DNA of 64,000 nt from Dipteronia dyeriana (GCA_032871835.1 CM065300.1:7583768-7647767), one strand, 5' to 3'; positions 34,201 through 46,010 are shown, counted from the first letter of the stretch. The notes: a model not told the origin generated them from the letters alone. Numbers and translations are program-made.

Positions 34201-36203
34201 CTTTGTGATAACCATGTTTACTCAAATCAGTTGGGAATCAGATTATGTGGGTCCCACTCCCGCACACAAACTATGAATTAAGTTCCTAAATGAAACCCTA
34301 TCTAAGGAATAAGTTCCCTTTCCTACTTCCCTTCGTTCCATTCCCGATTAATAAACGAACCCTTTCAGAGTATTGAAGTTAACACCTTACACAGTGTTTG
34401 TTTCCATTTCGATACAAGTAGTTGAGGATGGGAATGAGATGCATTAATTATAGGAATTTTTTCAAACCAGAAACTGCAAATGGTGAGAAAGAAACTGATG
34501 TACTAGATAGGGAATGCAGTGCAACAAACCAGAAACTGCAAATGCTGTTGCTCCATCAATATCCACTTGCTTCACAGACAGAGGACGAGCCCAGGTTACA
34601 CTGTGACTCGCTGCTGACATTTCCCTGTAAATGGTTGCAGCCACGACACAATGAACGGCATCAGATTATTCAAAACAAAAGAATGAAGTAATCAATTTAT
34701 AAATTTGGCATATTTGACTGTTAGAAGCCATATTAATTGCCGGTTACTTGTGTGATTATGTGAAGATGGCATGGTTGTGTACTTAAGCTTAACATTAGGC
34801 ACAGATGCGGATAATTTGGGCTCCGTTATGTTTGTTATTTTTTTTTTTCCCTGAAACCATGTATTATTTTTTTTTTTTTTTTTGTAGGAGTTCGTCGTTG
34901 ATAGGGTTCGAACGGCTGACTTGAGGTTATTTGTATTATTCCTAAATTCGTTCATCTATCATGTGAGCTAGTTGACAGACTCAATTATATCTTGTGACAA
35001 TAATAATAATAATAATAATAATAATAATTCATAGTATAATCATATTTAACCTTTTAATTATACTATCTTCAATGCATGTGTTATTGTTAATGTCAAATTT
35101 GATACAAAAAGTATAAAATGTTATATTTGACACAACTATTTAACATTGTGCTATAATGTACACTAATGTACAGTTGTATTTAATATGCTATTTTTATTAT
35201 TTTATTAATTAAAGTTATAAAAATCAACATTTATCATTAATACATTCATTAAAATATTGAAGAATAGTTGAATGAAATAGATTTTGATTGAAATATCATT
35301 AATGTATACTAAATTTAAATTATTTTAAATATATATATATAATGATATTTTTGTAATTAAAAAAGATGTATTTGTTATTGTATCAAATTTGGTATATGTT
35401 ACGAGTTCACTTTTGTTCACCCCTTAAAGAGGGGTGATACCCCCTCCTGTATGGATGACATGTGTTTATGGAGGGAGTAAATTTGTCTAAAGACTATCAT
35501 ATTTTAGGATAAATTTACCCCTCCCTAAACACATGTAATCCATACGGGAGGGGCTAATACTCACCCCTTTAAAGGGGATGAGCAAAAATACTCTATGTTA
35601 TACTGTATGTCTGTCAAATTTAGTACACAATATATCATATATCAAATTTGATACGGTATTTGATGCTGTATTGAAAGAAGACTTTTATACTCTACGATAA
35701 ATTTTAGTATTTACACACTAATTTAACACCGAAGATGCTCTTATATAATATATTTTGATTGGATATACACATGGATGAACCGATCGGATCGTGTCATTAA
35801 AGATTCTTTCGGTTCATATACACCAGCTTACCATAAATCTCTTTTCTTTTTCACTTGCTATATTTTATTATTTTGAAATACACACTTGTAGACTGTATCA
35901 CATCACTTAACACACGCTATGAGACGAAGTTTTCAACCCGTTGTATTAATGCAGATCTGGTACTCAAGCACATGTACAAATTCAACTATATAAAATATCA
36001 TAATCTGATTGTTTTAAAACTTGATAGTACTGTATATACAAGAACACAGGAACAAGAGCAACTTACTGATCAGGGGCACACACAAGAACGTTGACTTGAT
36101 GGGTTGAGACAAGAACGTTGACCAGGGCTCGCAACCCCGGTGCATCAATACCATCGTCGTTAGTGACCATGATCGTCGGTCGTCGGCTGCCGGCTTCTTC
36201 CAT
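31289..36203 (-). CDS. SurE-family 5'-nucleotidase/phosphatase, copy A (9-10 exons)
   Basis: SurE proteins are metal-dependent phosphatases acting on nucleoside monophosphates. Exons on the minus strand are 36203-36067, 34624-34530, 33945-33881, 33610-33567, 33236-33159, optional 32976-32935, 32611-32455, 31879-31742, 31532-31473 and 31387-31289. The product is 304 residues with the optional exon and 290 without. [14 protein letters not shown] carries the metal-binding Asp pair (residues 16-17). [11 protein letters not shown] supplies the conserved Ser, GTPADCT lies near residue 78, and [12 protein letters not shown] holds the metal-contacting Asn (about 105). [32 protein letters not shown] and [11 protein letters not shown] complete the plant-type C-terminus. 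It is the downstream member of a tandem pair, with exon lengths nearly equal to copy B. Odd points: the 42-nt exon, and a repeated donor sequence after exon 2. Introns hold SINE and MITE insertions. Confidence 0.88.
32935..32976 (-). other. Possible 42-nt cassette exon of SurE copy A
   Basis: Acceptor AATTGCAG, 42 coding bases ([13 protein letters not shown] plus split codons), donor AAG|GTTGGG. Its length is a multiple of three and phases fit, so it can be skipped or included. With it, exon 5 ends in TGG (Trp), as in copy B. Without it, the split codon becomes TGT (Cys). Copy B has no counterpart. Confidence 0.4.
34463..34544 (-). repeat. Duplicated exon-2 donor sequence in SurE copy A
   Basis: The exact 20-mer CAAACCAGAAACTGCAAATG occurs at 34463-34482 and 34525-34544. 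The second copy spans the end of exon 2 and its donor. The first lies 62 bases further into the intron and so presents a second identical donor. Its use would add 62 bases and break the frame. Confidence 0.7.
34862..34985 (-). mobile_element. SINE-like insertion in SurE copy A intron 1
   Basis: Read on the minus strand: TCAACTAGCTCACATGATAG (A-box-like), then CGTTCGAACCCTA (B box) about 50 bases later, then a run of about 20 A (34864-34883 on the plus strand). This head, boxes and tail order is that of a tRNA-derived SINE. Flanking duplications were not identified. Confidence 0.55.
34998..35028. repeat. (AAT)n microsatellite in SurE copy A intron 1
   Basis: About 31 bases of AAT trinucleotide repeat. 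Confidence 0.85.
35063..35748. mobile_element. AT-rich MITE-like repeat interrupted by a foldback MITE
   Basis: Left CTATCTTCAATGCATGTGTT and the right end (reverse complement AGCATCTTCGGTGTTAAATTAG) look like diverged inverted ends. TCAAATTTGATAC and AAATTTGGTA motifs recur on both halves. A separate foldback lies in the middle at 35405-35597. All is within the first intron of SurE copy A. Ends are approximate. Confidence 0.4.
35405..35597. mobile_element. Foldback MITE of about 190 bp
   Basis: The two halves are reverse complements over about 85 bases: GTTCACCCCTTAAAGAGGGG with CCCTCCTGTATGGAT on the left, and ATCCATACGGGAGGGG with CACCCCTTTAAAGGGGATGA on the right. Only a short loop separates them, so the transcript would form a long hairpin. 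Confidence 0.75.
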
Positions 36204-36406
36204 TGGTACAAATGAAGTTTAAAAATGTAAATAGTATAGTCACACGATATAGTTTTTCATTTCCCTTTGCTAGTCAATTTATAGGGGGTGGGTGGGTGGG
36301 TGGTTTCTTATTTGGCGGGTAGATAATGTAAGTCAATAGGAGTGCTCTCAACCCACTCTCTTTATAACTTGGTACGTGGACAACATTTATCAACATTTTT
36401 TTTTTA
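36204..36406. other. Promoter-proximal region of SurE copy A
   Basis: About 200 bases upstream of the copy A start codon, with a G-rich (GGGTGGGTGGGTGG) stretch near 36286-36302. No TATA box stands out. Confidence 0.35.
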
Positions 36407-36969
36407 GTGATAATTACTACGGTGTTTATTAACTCTTTCCACCGCTATAAAATGGTTACCGGATGATAAATTGATTTTAAAATAGTTATTTTAGATAAAC
36501 AATGTTACACTAAGGTCATTTCATTCAATTTCATCCAATGAATAATATTTTAGTAAATAAAGGGTTGTAACTAATTTATTTTAGATATTTTTTTGAAATC
36601 AATTTTTTCTTTTGATTTTCGAAACAAATAATTATATTTAATGTGTATATACGTATAGCATATCCCAAACATATATATATATATATATATATATATACAT
36701 GTTTGATATATATATGTTATACGTATATACATACACTAAATATAATTATTTGTTTCGAAAAATAAAAGAAAAATTGATTTCCAAAAAATATCTAAAATAA
36801 ATTAATGAAGTCCCTTTATGTACCAAAATACCACTTATTTGATGAAATTGGATGAAATAATCGTTAGTATAACATTGTTTATCAAAAATGACTATTTTGA
36901 AACCAATTCCCCATCCGGTGACCATTTTGATGGTGATGACAATAGTTGATAATCACCAGAGTAATTATC
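36407..36969. mobile_element. Foldback element with ~260-bp arms
   Basis: The left arm starts GATAATTACTACGGTG and the right arm ends CACCAGAGTAATTATC. The arms are reverse complements for about 260 bases each: AAACAATGTTACACTAAGG against AGTATAACATTGTTTATC, and CGAAACAAATAATTATATTT against AAATATAATTATTTGTTTCG. The centre is a (TA)n tract (36671-36697). No coding sequence is present. Long arms suggest a Mutator-like or foldback MITE. A target duplication was not clear. Confidence 0.65.
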
Positions 36970-37424
36970 TCTTTTAATTTTAATTTGTGAGAGATTATAT
37001 TAACTTAAAATAACACTAGGAATCGTAAGATTTGACAAATAGCAGCAGACCAAAAGCTATATATATATATATATGTGTGTTATACGTATATACATACACT
37101 AAATATAATTATTTGTTTCGAAAAATAAAAGAAAATTTGATTTCCAAAAAATATCTAAAATAAATTAATGAAATCCCTTTATATACTAAAATACCACATA
37201 TTTGATGAAATTGGATGAAATAGTCATTAGTATAACATTGTTTACCAAAAATGACTATTTTAAAACCAATTCCCCATCCGGTGACCATTTTGATGGTGAT
37301 GACAAGAATTTATAATCACCAGAGTAATTATCTCTTTTTATTTTAATTTGTGAGAGATTATATTAACTTAAAATAACACTTGGAATTGTAAGATTTGACA
37401 AATAGCGGCAGACCAAAAGCTATA
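36715..37424 (+). repeat. 363-bp tandem duplication of the foldback right arm plus flank
   Basis: Unit 1 (36715-37077) and unit 2 (37078-about 37424) are very similar: TGTTATACGTATATACATAC, TCCCCATCCGGTGACCATTT, GACCAAAAGCTATA all recur at an offset of 363. The units meet in a TA-rich tract. The unit includes about 100 bases outside the foldback, so this is a later duplication and not a second insertion. Confidence 0.8.
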
Positions 37425-39586
37425 GTTGTTAGTAACAACAAATATAACCACACAAATTGGACGCCATCAACTCTTAGCAACGTGGATACTCATTTTCCTT
37501 TTATATACGGTAACACTATAACAGGGTAAGAGTACCGTATTTATCCATTAAATTATAAAAGCGTGAGGAGATCCTTTTTATGTTATAGGAGTTGTATTCT
37601 AAAACCATGTTCGTAGAGGTTGAACTCTTAAGGTCCTGATAAAATCTTGATCCAATCAATGTCAAATTAAACATAAAAATGGCATGGATTAGAGGGTCGT
37701 ACACTCCACATGAGTCTCGTATGAGGATAATTTTTTTGATGTAACGGTCTCATTGACATGTGGTGAGATAGTCTAATAGAATTCTAGTTTTTTTCCAATA
37801 AAAATTTTACAATTCTATTGAACGGGTCTCACCATCTGGCAATGAGATCGTTCCATTGAAGATTTTTTTTCTCATATAAGAGTATGAGATTTATTCCAAT
37901 CAAAGGTTTATCTATCATTATCATAAGTTGATTTAATTATAGAAAATCTTTCTTCAGAGTAATTCTTAACCATGGATTCCACAATTTTTATTTTTAAGAC
38001 ATTTGTGTTTCTACGATTCAATTTCTTCGAAACGTAGAATTCTCACCCTTTTCTCTTGGATTTTGTCAAAACGAAATTCTCACTCTATATATAAGTGCAA
38101 CTCTTGCCTGATTAGATCCACATGATGAGTAGAATTGATTCGATTTTGTTATACATATTGTAGAGGCAACCGTGACAAGATCCAACGGTTGGTAGCGATA
38201 ATCCGAGCTAGTTAACCTCTTATCGGATCTCCATTTGATTAGTTTAATTGTCGTTTGATGTGGAAATTGAAGTGAAAATTATTTCCTTTTTCTGCTACCA
38301 TTTAAAGTCTTGCTGACAATTGCAGGAATATGGAAAACGTATTGTCTTTGGATACATGATTAGTAGTTCATTAAACGTATTTTCCATTTTTAAAACAAGA
38401 GTTTTTTTTCTTGTTGCATATCAAGAGAATTAATTAGTTATGAACCTATTGAGTTGTTCATTAAACTACTCTCGTCTTCCCTCCGTAAATTATTTATTTT
38501 CTTATACTTTGTTCACAGTTTGCATCTGTAATTTAGAGAGGATGTTGTGCCTTCATAATCTACTTTAAAAGAAAACTTATTCAAACTTACACATCTTCTA
38601 CTTTAAAAGTGTATTGTGGGAGTGATCTATGACTCAAAAGCAAAGCCATGAGAGAATGGTTTTTTTTTTCTCTTGTAAGTTGGTCCAAATGAGAATATTA
38701 TTATAGATTAAAAAAAAAATGAACGAAATGTAAACTTGTCACTGGTGTTCTTTGAAAAAGAACCTATCTTATACTAGTTACTTTAATAACAATGTGTAAG
38801 AAGCCCTCCAACTGAAATTACTTGAAAGCATTCGATAAACACACATCGACTAATGGTGAGTCTTCGAATGTCTATTGTCTACACCAGTTTTGAAAACCCT
38901 ATTACTATTTCCCAGAATATCAAATTAAGAAAAACCGAAGATTCTGCAGGTAAGTAGTTCAATCACCTCAACATAGTTTTTTGTTTTGTCTACTTCAAGT
39001 GAATAGCATTCTGGCAGCATTGATGATTATAAATAGCAAATGAAATTGATATAGTCTCTCCAAAGCATAAACAATTCATAGCTAAAGATAGGACTGCAAT
39101 CATATCGATCGATAAGTTTGCAACAGATTCCAAAAGAGTGGAGTTTCGTCTCTAAATTAATTGCAGGCAGCTCATAAACATCACGCAACGGAGTCATTGC
39201 ATGATCGACCACCAGCAGTTGAGTTTGAATGCCATATAATTGGCTTAAATGCAATTGTCCTGGGATAATTATTTTCAGCGGAAACTGTAAAGGAGACAGC
39301 AATATGTTTTAGTAACTGTGTCCATTTTGAGGCTATATGCATGAAACCCTAACATGTGTGCTAAGTGAAAAACTATAGCGACATGCAAGAAATGAAGCAG
39401 TCACATTGCAAGCAGTTATACATCATATAAAAGGTTTTTTGCCCCTTAGAATATATCAGCTTCCAAGATCATATTCATTTTCTATCAGTCCTACTAGAAA
39501 TTGAGAAACAAGTCATGCACAATGAAACATGATAGGTGTTCAATTGAAGCTCATGTTTTTTTACTAACCAGAGGGATCGTACTGAG
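37425..39586. other. Region between the foldback repeats and SurE copy B
   Basis: No gene recognised. It contains one foldback MITE (37716-37890) and, near 39027-39586, the 3' flank of SurE copy B. ORFs here are short and lack family features. Confidence 0.45.
37716..37890. mobile_element. Foldback MITE of about 175 bp
   Basis: The left half (TTTTTTTGATGTAACGGTCT, then CATTGACATGTGGTGAGATA) is the imperfect reverse complement of the right half (TATTGAACGGGTCTCACC, then ATGAGATCGTTCCATTGAAG), with arms of about 60-70 bases. No coding capacity. Confidence 0.65.
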
Positions 39587-42500
39587 TTATAAGGCTGACG
39601 AAGAGACACGTTCAGATACACTTTGCAACCAATCTTTGTAGTATGCTTGGCAATCTGCCTCTGCATTAGAGAGGGCTGCAAGAGGAGTGACAGTAATCTG
39701 AAATGAAATTGTGAGAACCATGTTAATCATCAGCTGCTCATTTCAAAAGTTTAGTCAGGTAGAACAAAGATACATACATATCCTTCTTGAAGATATTGCC
39801 AGTCTGTATCAGGGTCGTCGATATGAACTCCCTTTACCTATAAAATTGAGGAATTCATTCAATTTCAAGTAAACTGACAAATGAAGCAAAATCTTTGGAG
39901 AAGTGTTGTCCATTTGAGCAAGGACTTTCCAAAAAGAATACCAACTTTCCAATTTATCCGATATGAGGTTTTTTTTTTGGGCTTTGAATATGTACTTGAG
40001 CATACTAACAAGCATTTAGATTAATTAATAACATTTCTGTTACCTCACAAACATTCTTCTTTCCTTTTCATTGTCAACTCTTGAACAACAAAGAGGACAA
40101 CATATTAAATTCAACAAACTGTTGGAAAGAAATAGCTTACTTTCCTAAGAAAAGATGGGAACAAATCTCCACATTGAGAACAGTTTCAACCTTTTAACAT
40201 GTGTAATTGGTTTCCTGTGTTCTCTCCTTTTCTTTTAATTTAGGTATAGTGATGCAGAGCTGCATACAAAAGCCTTTGCAACAGCTTCAAAACCCAAAAA
40301 AAAAAGATACTCTAATTACGATCAATCTACTGGTATGATGGCAATAATACTCTCTAGAAATAAACTAAAACTAGCAGAATGTCTGTTTCTGAGTGAAAGT
40401 CCTGGTCACCCATACAACAGATGGGCATCATCCTGCCTTGTTAGTATAAGGAAACTAACTTGGATTTAGAATACATTCCGATTTCCTAATTCTATTTGGC
40501 AGGAAAATGGGTATCATTTTATTTGGGTGATAGACTGCTAAACATTTTGCAATTACAGAGGCAGAAAGAACGTATAAAAAAAATATAAATAATCAAAAAA
40601 AAAATACCTCTCTTTTGAACAAAGTGTGATCTTGCAATGCAGTAGATGTGTTGGTTTCAGTTTGAGCTGCTGAATCTGTCTCCATTGTCATGGTTGATAG
40701 CATTTTCCCTCCCTCTGTTTCAGAAGTGACTTGCCTCCACCCCATTTTGAATAGACTCTTACCTTGTTTAGTGAGTTTATACCCCTTGTAGACACAAGAA
40801 ACACAGAAAAAAAACTCTATAACAATATTTTCAAATCAATGCATATCAATTATTATGTATCTATGATAAAATGCCTTCTAAGTCAGGGGAACCAAAACTA
40901 AATACAGGAACATCCAACAACGAATTTCAACTCATTCTAATTACTAGAATGGAAGAATAATAATAAGTACATAAATAAATATGGTTATAAGATCACCCCT
41001 CCTCTAAGCCTTTTTGGCCACACCACTGTTTTTCAGATGTAATCAGATCCCACAGAAGATTGATAACTAGATAGGTGTTCTCCAAGATGGAGGACATACA
41101 ATGGTTCAAAAAGCATTAGAAATTGGAAAGAGTGAATCAGTAAAGACACAGGGCACATGAATATTTCATTAGATAAATTGCAGTATGATAATAAGAAGCT
41201 ATAAAGTAATTTAACCAACACTGTGACATGACAGCAACAGAATAGTATAATAGAGTTGTTGTCCTATAATAAGAGATTGAATAACTTCTGGACACAATTT
41301 TTCTCAAGTAATTTGTCTATATATCAGTTGGCTAATAAATCCATGAGGACTTTGGTAGATCAAAAACAATAATACAGTCCTTTTACCCACTTGTTCATCA
41401 AATATGTTGACTTTTAGCTATACCTTTTGAGTGGATTTTTATAAATAATTGCCTCAAACATGGTCAATCTACAAGACTAAACTTGACAAATAACATTAAA
41501 TAGTGACGTGAAGATTAAGAAAGTAAATGTAAATCTAAATTTTACCTTGTGATTAGTAACATCTGTTGGCATATCTATGTTCAGAAAGCATCTTTCAGGA
41601 TAAGTTTGATTCCTGATCTCAGCCAGTAGTGCATTTATGATAGGCAAACAAGCCTCAGCAGCAAGTGTGTAGTCATGAATACTGCTCTTACCTCCAACCC
41701 TAAAAGATCACTATTAAATTTAATCACAAGGGAGAAAAAATAACTCTTTTACAATGTTGCCAATGACAAAAGATGCAATTGTAACCTAAGTACATAATAG
41801 GTGAAAACGTGACAATGCTTCAACACTTCATCTCTATCAGCCTAAAACACATTCATTGATTTTGTCCTTGTCACTACTCACTACTAAACAATCATATAAT
41901 ATGACTTGGATACAGCCAAAGAGGGTGCATATTTACCAGTTGTATGACATAGAGATAGAAGGTACACCATAAAAGAAGGCCTCTCGAGCACCCCCAACTG
42001 TGCCAGAGTAACAACTGCAAACCAAATAAAAACCAGATAATATAATGTAATGAGGACAAACTGACCACAAAAAAGAGGCCTACAATATAATAATGGAATA
42101 ACAAAAAAAGACCATTATACAATTATGCAATTGCAGGGAGTTAAAGTATAACATACAGAAACAAGCTTTTTACTTTGTTTTTCTTCATAGTTCTTGAAAG
42201 AACATTATATTTTTGAATTTTTAGCTTTCAAAATCTTATGACAATTCTTTCAAACAAAAAAAAAAAACTTATGATAAAAACACTTGATTATATCTTTTTC
42301 CAATAACATCTGTACATACAAATCCACAAAGCTCAAGAAAATTATAATAATTGTATTTGGAACTTTAAAACTGCTAGTGATAATTGTGATGGAGCTCAAA
42401 CAATATCGATCCATCATCAAATTATAATTGCAAAAAAAAGGAACAAAAATTATCAATGTAGTATTGTAGTTTAATCAACAGAAAGACATAAATGAAAAAA

Positions 42501-44056
42501 ATTATATTTAGACCGGGATAATGTTACTTTAAAGCCTCTCTCTTCTCCCCTTAAAGCCTCTTTAACTTAAAAAGATGAATGGAGTACTCAGGAGAGTTGC
42601 AAGATAACTGATATTCAGAAGGAAGAGAAGAAAAAATATTACTAACACATGATAACCACAGTTGCTACCCATGTTAATGCCGCTGAGTACCTGTGAGCAG
42701 AAATTGAAAGTACATTAACAAATAGCAAAATGAAATAAGCCTTTGTAATAGGAACATGGTGTTTCGTGACTTTCGTCTACAAAAGAGTTTTACAACAAAG
42801 TTACCTCAACAAAAAAGAATATAATTATTTGAATTGAATAATAATTATTGCCATGAAAACCTAGAGTGTTCTTGTAAATGCAGCAGATAAGTATAAATAT
42901 CACAAAACTTAATGGCCTTAACTTTTAAACAAGTGCAGTCTATTGAACAGTAATAAATTGACAACTAAACATAATAGCCAGGGAGCTACCAGATCAGGAA
43001 CTGAAGGAAAGAGTGCTTGCGAGACACCCAAAGATGTACAATCTACTGGAGTTCCTGAAAAGTATTCGCAAGTAATTACTAAAACCAATCTGAGGCATTA
43101 GCAATTCATATAGAGAGGACAATGATGGATGGTTTAAACTACTAAGCAGTGAATCATCCCCCTCCACATTCCAAACAACATAAGCTCAAACTTCTAAACT
43201 CAGAAAGTTACAAACCAAAACAATTTACAGAGGAATACAACAAACCAGAAATTGCATAGGCTGTTGCTCCATCAATATTTGTTCGTCTAGCAGCAACAGG
43301 ATGACGCCAAGTAATACTATGACTGACAGCTGACTTTTCCCTGAATCGATACAAACAAATATATGAGAAATGACACAAAACTATTCCGGATCAACTCGTG
43401 CAAACAGATTTTAGAGCCAGCAAATAATAAAAAATTTATTAATATTTTTCTCAATTTCATACTTTCCTCAGAACAAAATAACATTTCTGTATATAATACA
43501 AAATATTTTCGTCATGAAGACTCTATAGTAACTGGATTGCTCTGCTACAGCACTGTACGTAGTGTGGTCCTTGATTACATAGTCAAAATGTAATTTATAA
43601 ACTTTCTTACGCAAACCAAAAATTGTTGCTTTCAAAAATGGAAAAATAAAAATCATACAGTAAGGGAAAGATTTTCAGTGAGATCTTCGAAAATATTTTC
43701 TTTCGAACAACTATAAATAATAACAACGACGAGACAATAGCAAATTATATTACACCAAACAATGTCCAAGCCGCCACTCAATTTTTCGTACAAGATGTTT
43801 GTTAGAAAGACAAATGTAGCAATTTCGAGTCACAGCATACGATGATCATCCAATACAATTCGAGTAACAAAATTCAATCAATCAACGCAAAAAAGTGAAC
43901 AATCGCGCGCAACTCTTACGAATCTGGGGCGCAGACGAGGACGACGTAGCGATTGGTGGAGACGAGGACACGGACCAGGGAACGCAATCCCGGTGCATCG
44001 ATTCCGTCGTCGTTGGTGACCATGATCGTCGGTTTCTGATCGGAGATATTTTCCAT
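39587..44056 (-). CDS. SurE-family 5'-nucleotidase/phosphatase, copy B (nine exons)
   Basis: The upstream member of the tandem SurE pair. Exons on the minus strand are 44056-43920, 43340-43246, 43054-42990, 42690-42647, 42014-41937, 41699-41546, 40784-40608, 39837-39778 and 39697-39587. All are GT-AG with joined phases, giving 306 residues. [17 protein letters not shown] carries the metal-binding Asp pair. [12 protein letters not shown] holds the conserved Ser, [10 protein letters not shown] follows (Val where copy A and most relatives have Ala), and [13 protein letters not shown] holds the Asn. [44 protein letters not shown] and [20 protein letters not shown] complete it. The first five exons equal copy A exactly in length (137, 95, 65, 44, 78). 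The start is the first ATG of the frame; the open frame further upstream has no ATG. Exon 7 is 39 nt longer than its copy A equivalent. The product probably dephosphorylates nucleotides, as family members do. Confidence 0.9.
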
Positions 44057-45443
44057 TCTGTCGGCGCCTAAAAAACAGTAAAGCAAAGCAGTGCCTTGAA
44101 GAATCGTAGTTATTAAAAACAGCAGAAAATTAGAAACGCTGTGCGTTTTGGTGACGCAGAGCTGAAAATTAGTGTCGACAAGTTGTCTGCGCAGACGCAG
44201 AGGAGGTTTTGGGGAATATGCTTCCTGGTGGTTTGATGATGTCACCAATCAACAGATGTTCGTTAAGCCAATTATTTTATTCTACTTAACTCATAGCTAA
44301 TTGCGTCAGCAAATTGTTTATGTTATAAATTAATTATCACATTTTTCTAGAATAATTTTGGTACCACTAAAAATATTGACAATTTGTTTTTAACAGCGAA
44401 TAAAATCCGGATTGTTAATTACTATGTCTTTGTTAGAGCTGCAATTACTCATATGCCCCTCATTAAACTGATTTCATAATGTGATTTAAAAATAAATTTG
44501 ACGTTGTTTTAAGTTTGTCTTCAAATGTGATTTTACATGAGAAGAATGGAGGAAGATGATGCAAATGTATGGAGGGGATTTCAGTAATTTAGTAGCTATG
44601 GGTGAAATTAATTTTTATAACATGATTAGTAACGATCGAATTCATAGTTAAAAAAACAAATTTCACATATATTTTATATGGCCTTTTTCAATTCTTTCAC
44701 ACAAATATAATACATATAAATCATGTTTAGTGTACCGAACTATATGGGATTGAATTGAACAGCATAATATTTTATTGGATAGTGTTTAATACTGATGTAT
44801 ATTTGGTGCTGCGGTTAATAATATCGTATAGTTATATTATAGATTAATATTAACATTTTAAAATAATCATATTAAATAAATAGTAATGATAAAGTGATTT
44901 TAGGACTATATTGTGTTATTTTATTAAATTTGGTACAAATTTGTACTATTATTAATTAAACATATATTAATATTAAAATAATTATATAAGAATAATAATA
45001 AAAATAAATTGGTTTTAAAATTTGTGGTGATAAAAAATAAACGTGTTAATTTGTTAAATTAAAATTATGTTTGATAATAACATAAACATTTGAAAGAAAT
45101 AGTTATAATTTTGTGGGAAACTAATAAAATTCCCCTATAATGTGTAAAAAAAAAAAACAAACAAACGCCCTTTTAAGGTATGGACCGTGGAGATGTGAAA
45201 TTTAACACGTGTAGGAATCACAAGTATATCACTAAATACTGTGTTGACCGGATTAATTGTTTTAACTGGAATTGACCCCATAAATTAATACTAGGAATAA
45301 ATTTAACCAAACACCTAACATTGAGCATATCCGATCCATTTATTAGTCCAGTACAACATGCGTAAAATCTCTGTAAATTAATAATGTTATAAAATTTATT
45401 AATTAATGGATAAATTAATATTTATTTATTAAAATATCAAATG
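44057..45443. other. Upstream of SurE copy B to the retrotransposon
   Basis: The first ~200 bases are the 5' leader and promoter of SurE copy B. On the minus strand, ATTGG and TGACATCATC lie near 44238-44255. The rest is AT-rich DNA with no recognised gene, ending at the target site AAATG (45439-45443). Confidence 0.45.
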
Positions 45444-45741
45444 TATTATAATAAACCTACACGTGGTTGGCTTCCACAATAAATTTACAAGTGGATTTCC
45501 ACATATCAAGCATGCAAAAACATAAGGTGATGACTCAGGCAAATTAATATGCCTGTATATATGTTTTTCATTTCTTTTGTAAAGAAGGTTTAGAGATCAG
45601 CTGAAACGTAACAAAATGTATTCTCTCATATCTCTCGCCTCTCGCCTCTCGCCTCTCGCCTCATCTTCTTTTATATCTAATATTCTATATTATTATTAAG
45701 ATTTATTACTTCATCTATTATTATTTTTATAATTTATAACA
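45444..45741 (+). repeat. Left LTR (298 bp)
   Basis: Begins TATTATAATAAACC and ends TTTATAACA. It contains a CGCCTCT array (four units) near 45636-45662, where the right LTR has three, and AATATGCCTGTATATATG. The ends lack the usual TG...CA start, but the target duplication and polypurine tract fix the boundaries. Confidence 0.9.
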
Positions 45742-45742
45742 C

Positions 45743-45756
45743 GTTATCAGTACGAT
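45743..45756 (+). promoter_or_regulatory. Primer-binding site region
   Basis: CGTTATCAGTACGA immediately follows the LTR end. The similar ACGTTATCAGCACGA is, from memory, common at this place in related plant copia elements. The matching tRNA was not determined. Confidence 0.45.
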
Positions 45757-45758
45757 TT

Positions 45759-46010
45759 CAGAACCTGAAGTTTTTGAATTTTATTTCCATTGGAACCTGA
45801 AGTTCCTAAATTTATTTTCAGAATCTGAAGTTTCTGAATTTTGTTTCCATTGGAACCTGAGCTTCCTAAATTTATTTCAGAACCTGAAGTTTTTGAATTT
45901 TATTTTCATTGGAACCTGAAGTTCCTAAATTTATTTTCAGAACTCGAAGCTTCTAAATTTATTATTACTAGAACCCGAAGCTTCTATATTTTTATTTATC
46001 AATACCAGGA
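45759..46010 (+). repeat. ~60-bp tandem repeats in the retrotransposon leader
   Basis: Units start at 45759, 45819, 45878 and 45938 with CAGAACCTGAAGTTTTTGAA or close variants. Each unit consists of two related halves of about 30 bases (GAACCTGAAGTT ...). The array decays after about 45960 into further GAACCxGAAG pieces. Confidence 0.85.

Noticed and set aside
43916..44248. Longer N-terminus of SurE copy B with a hydrophobic stretch
   Set aside because: The extension has no ATG (it begins at TTG). The first ATG at 44056 gives the same N-terminal length as copy A.
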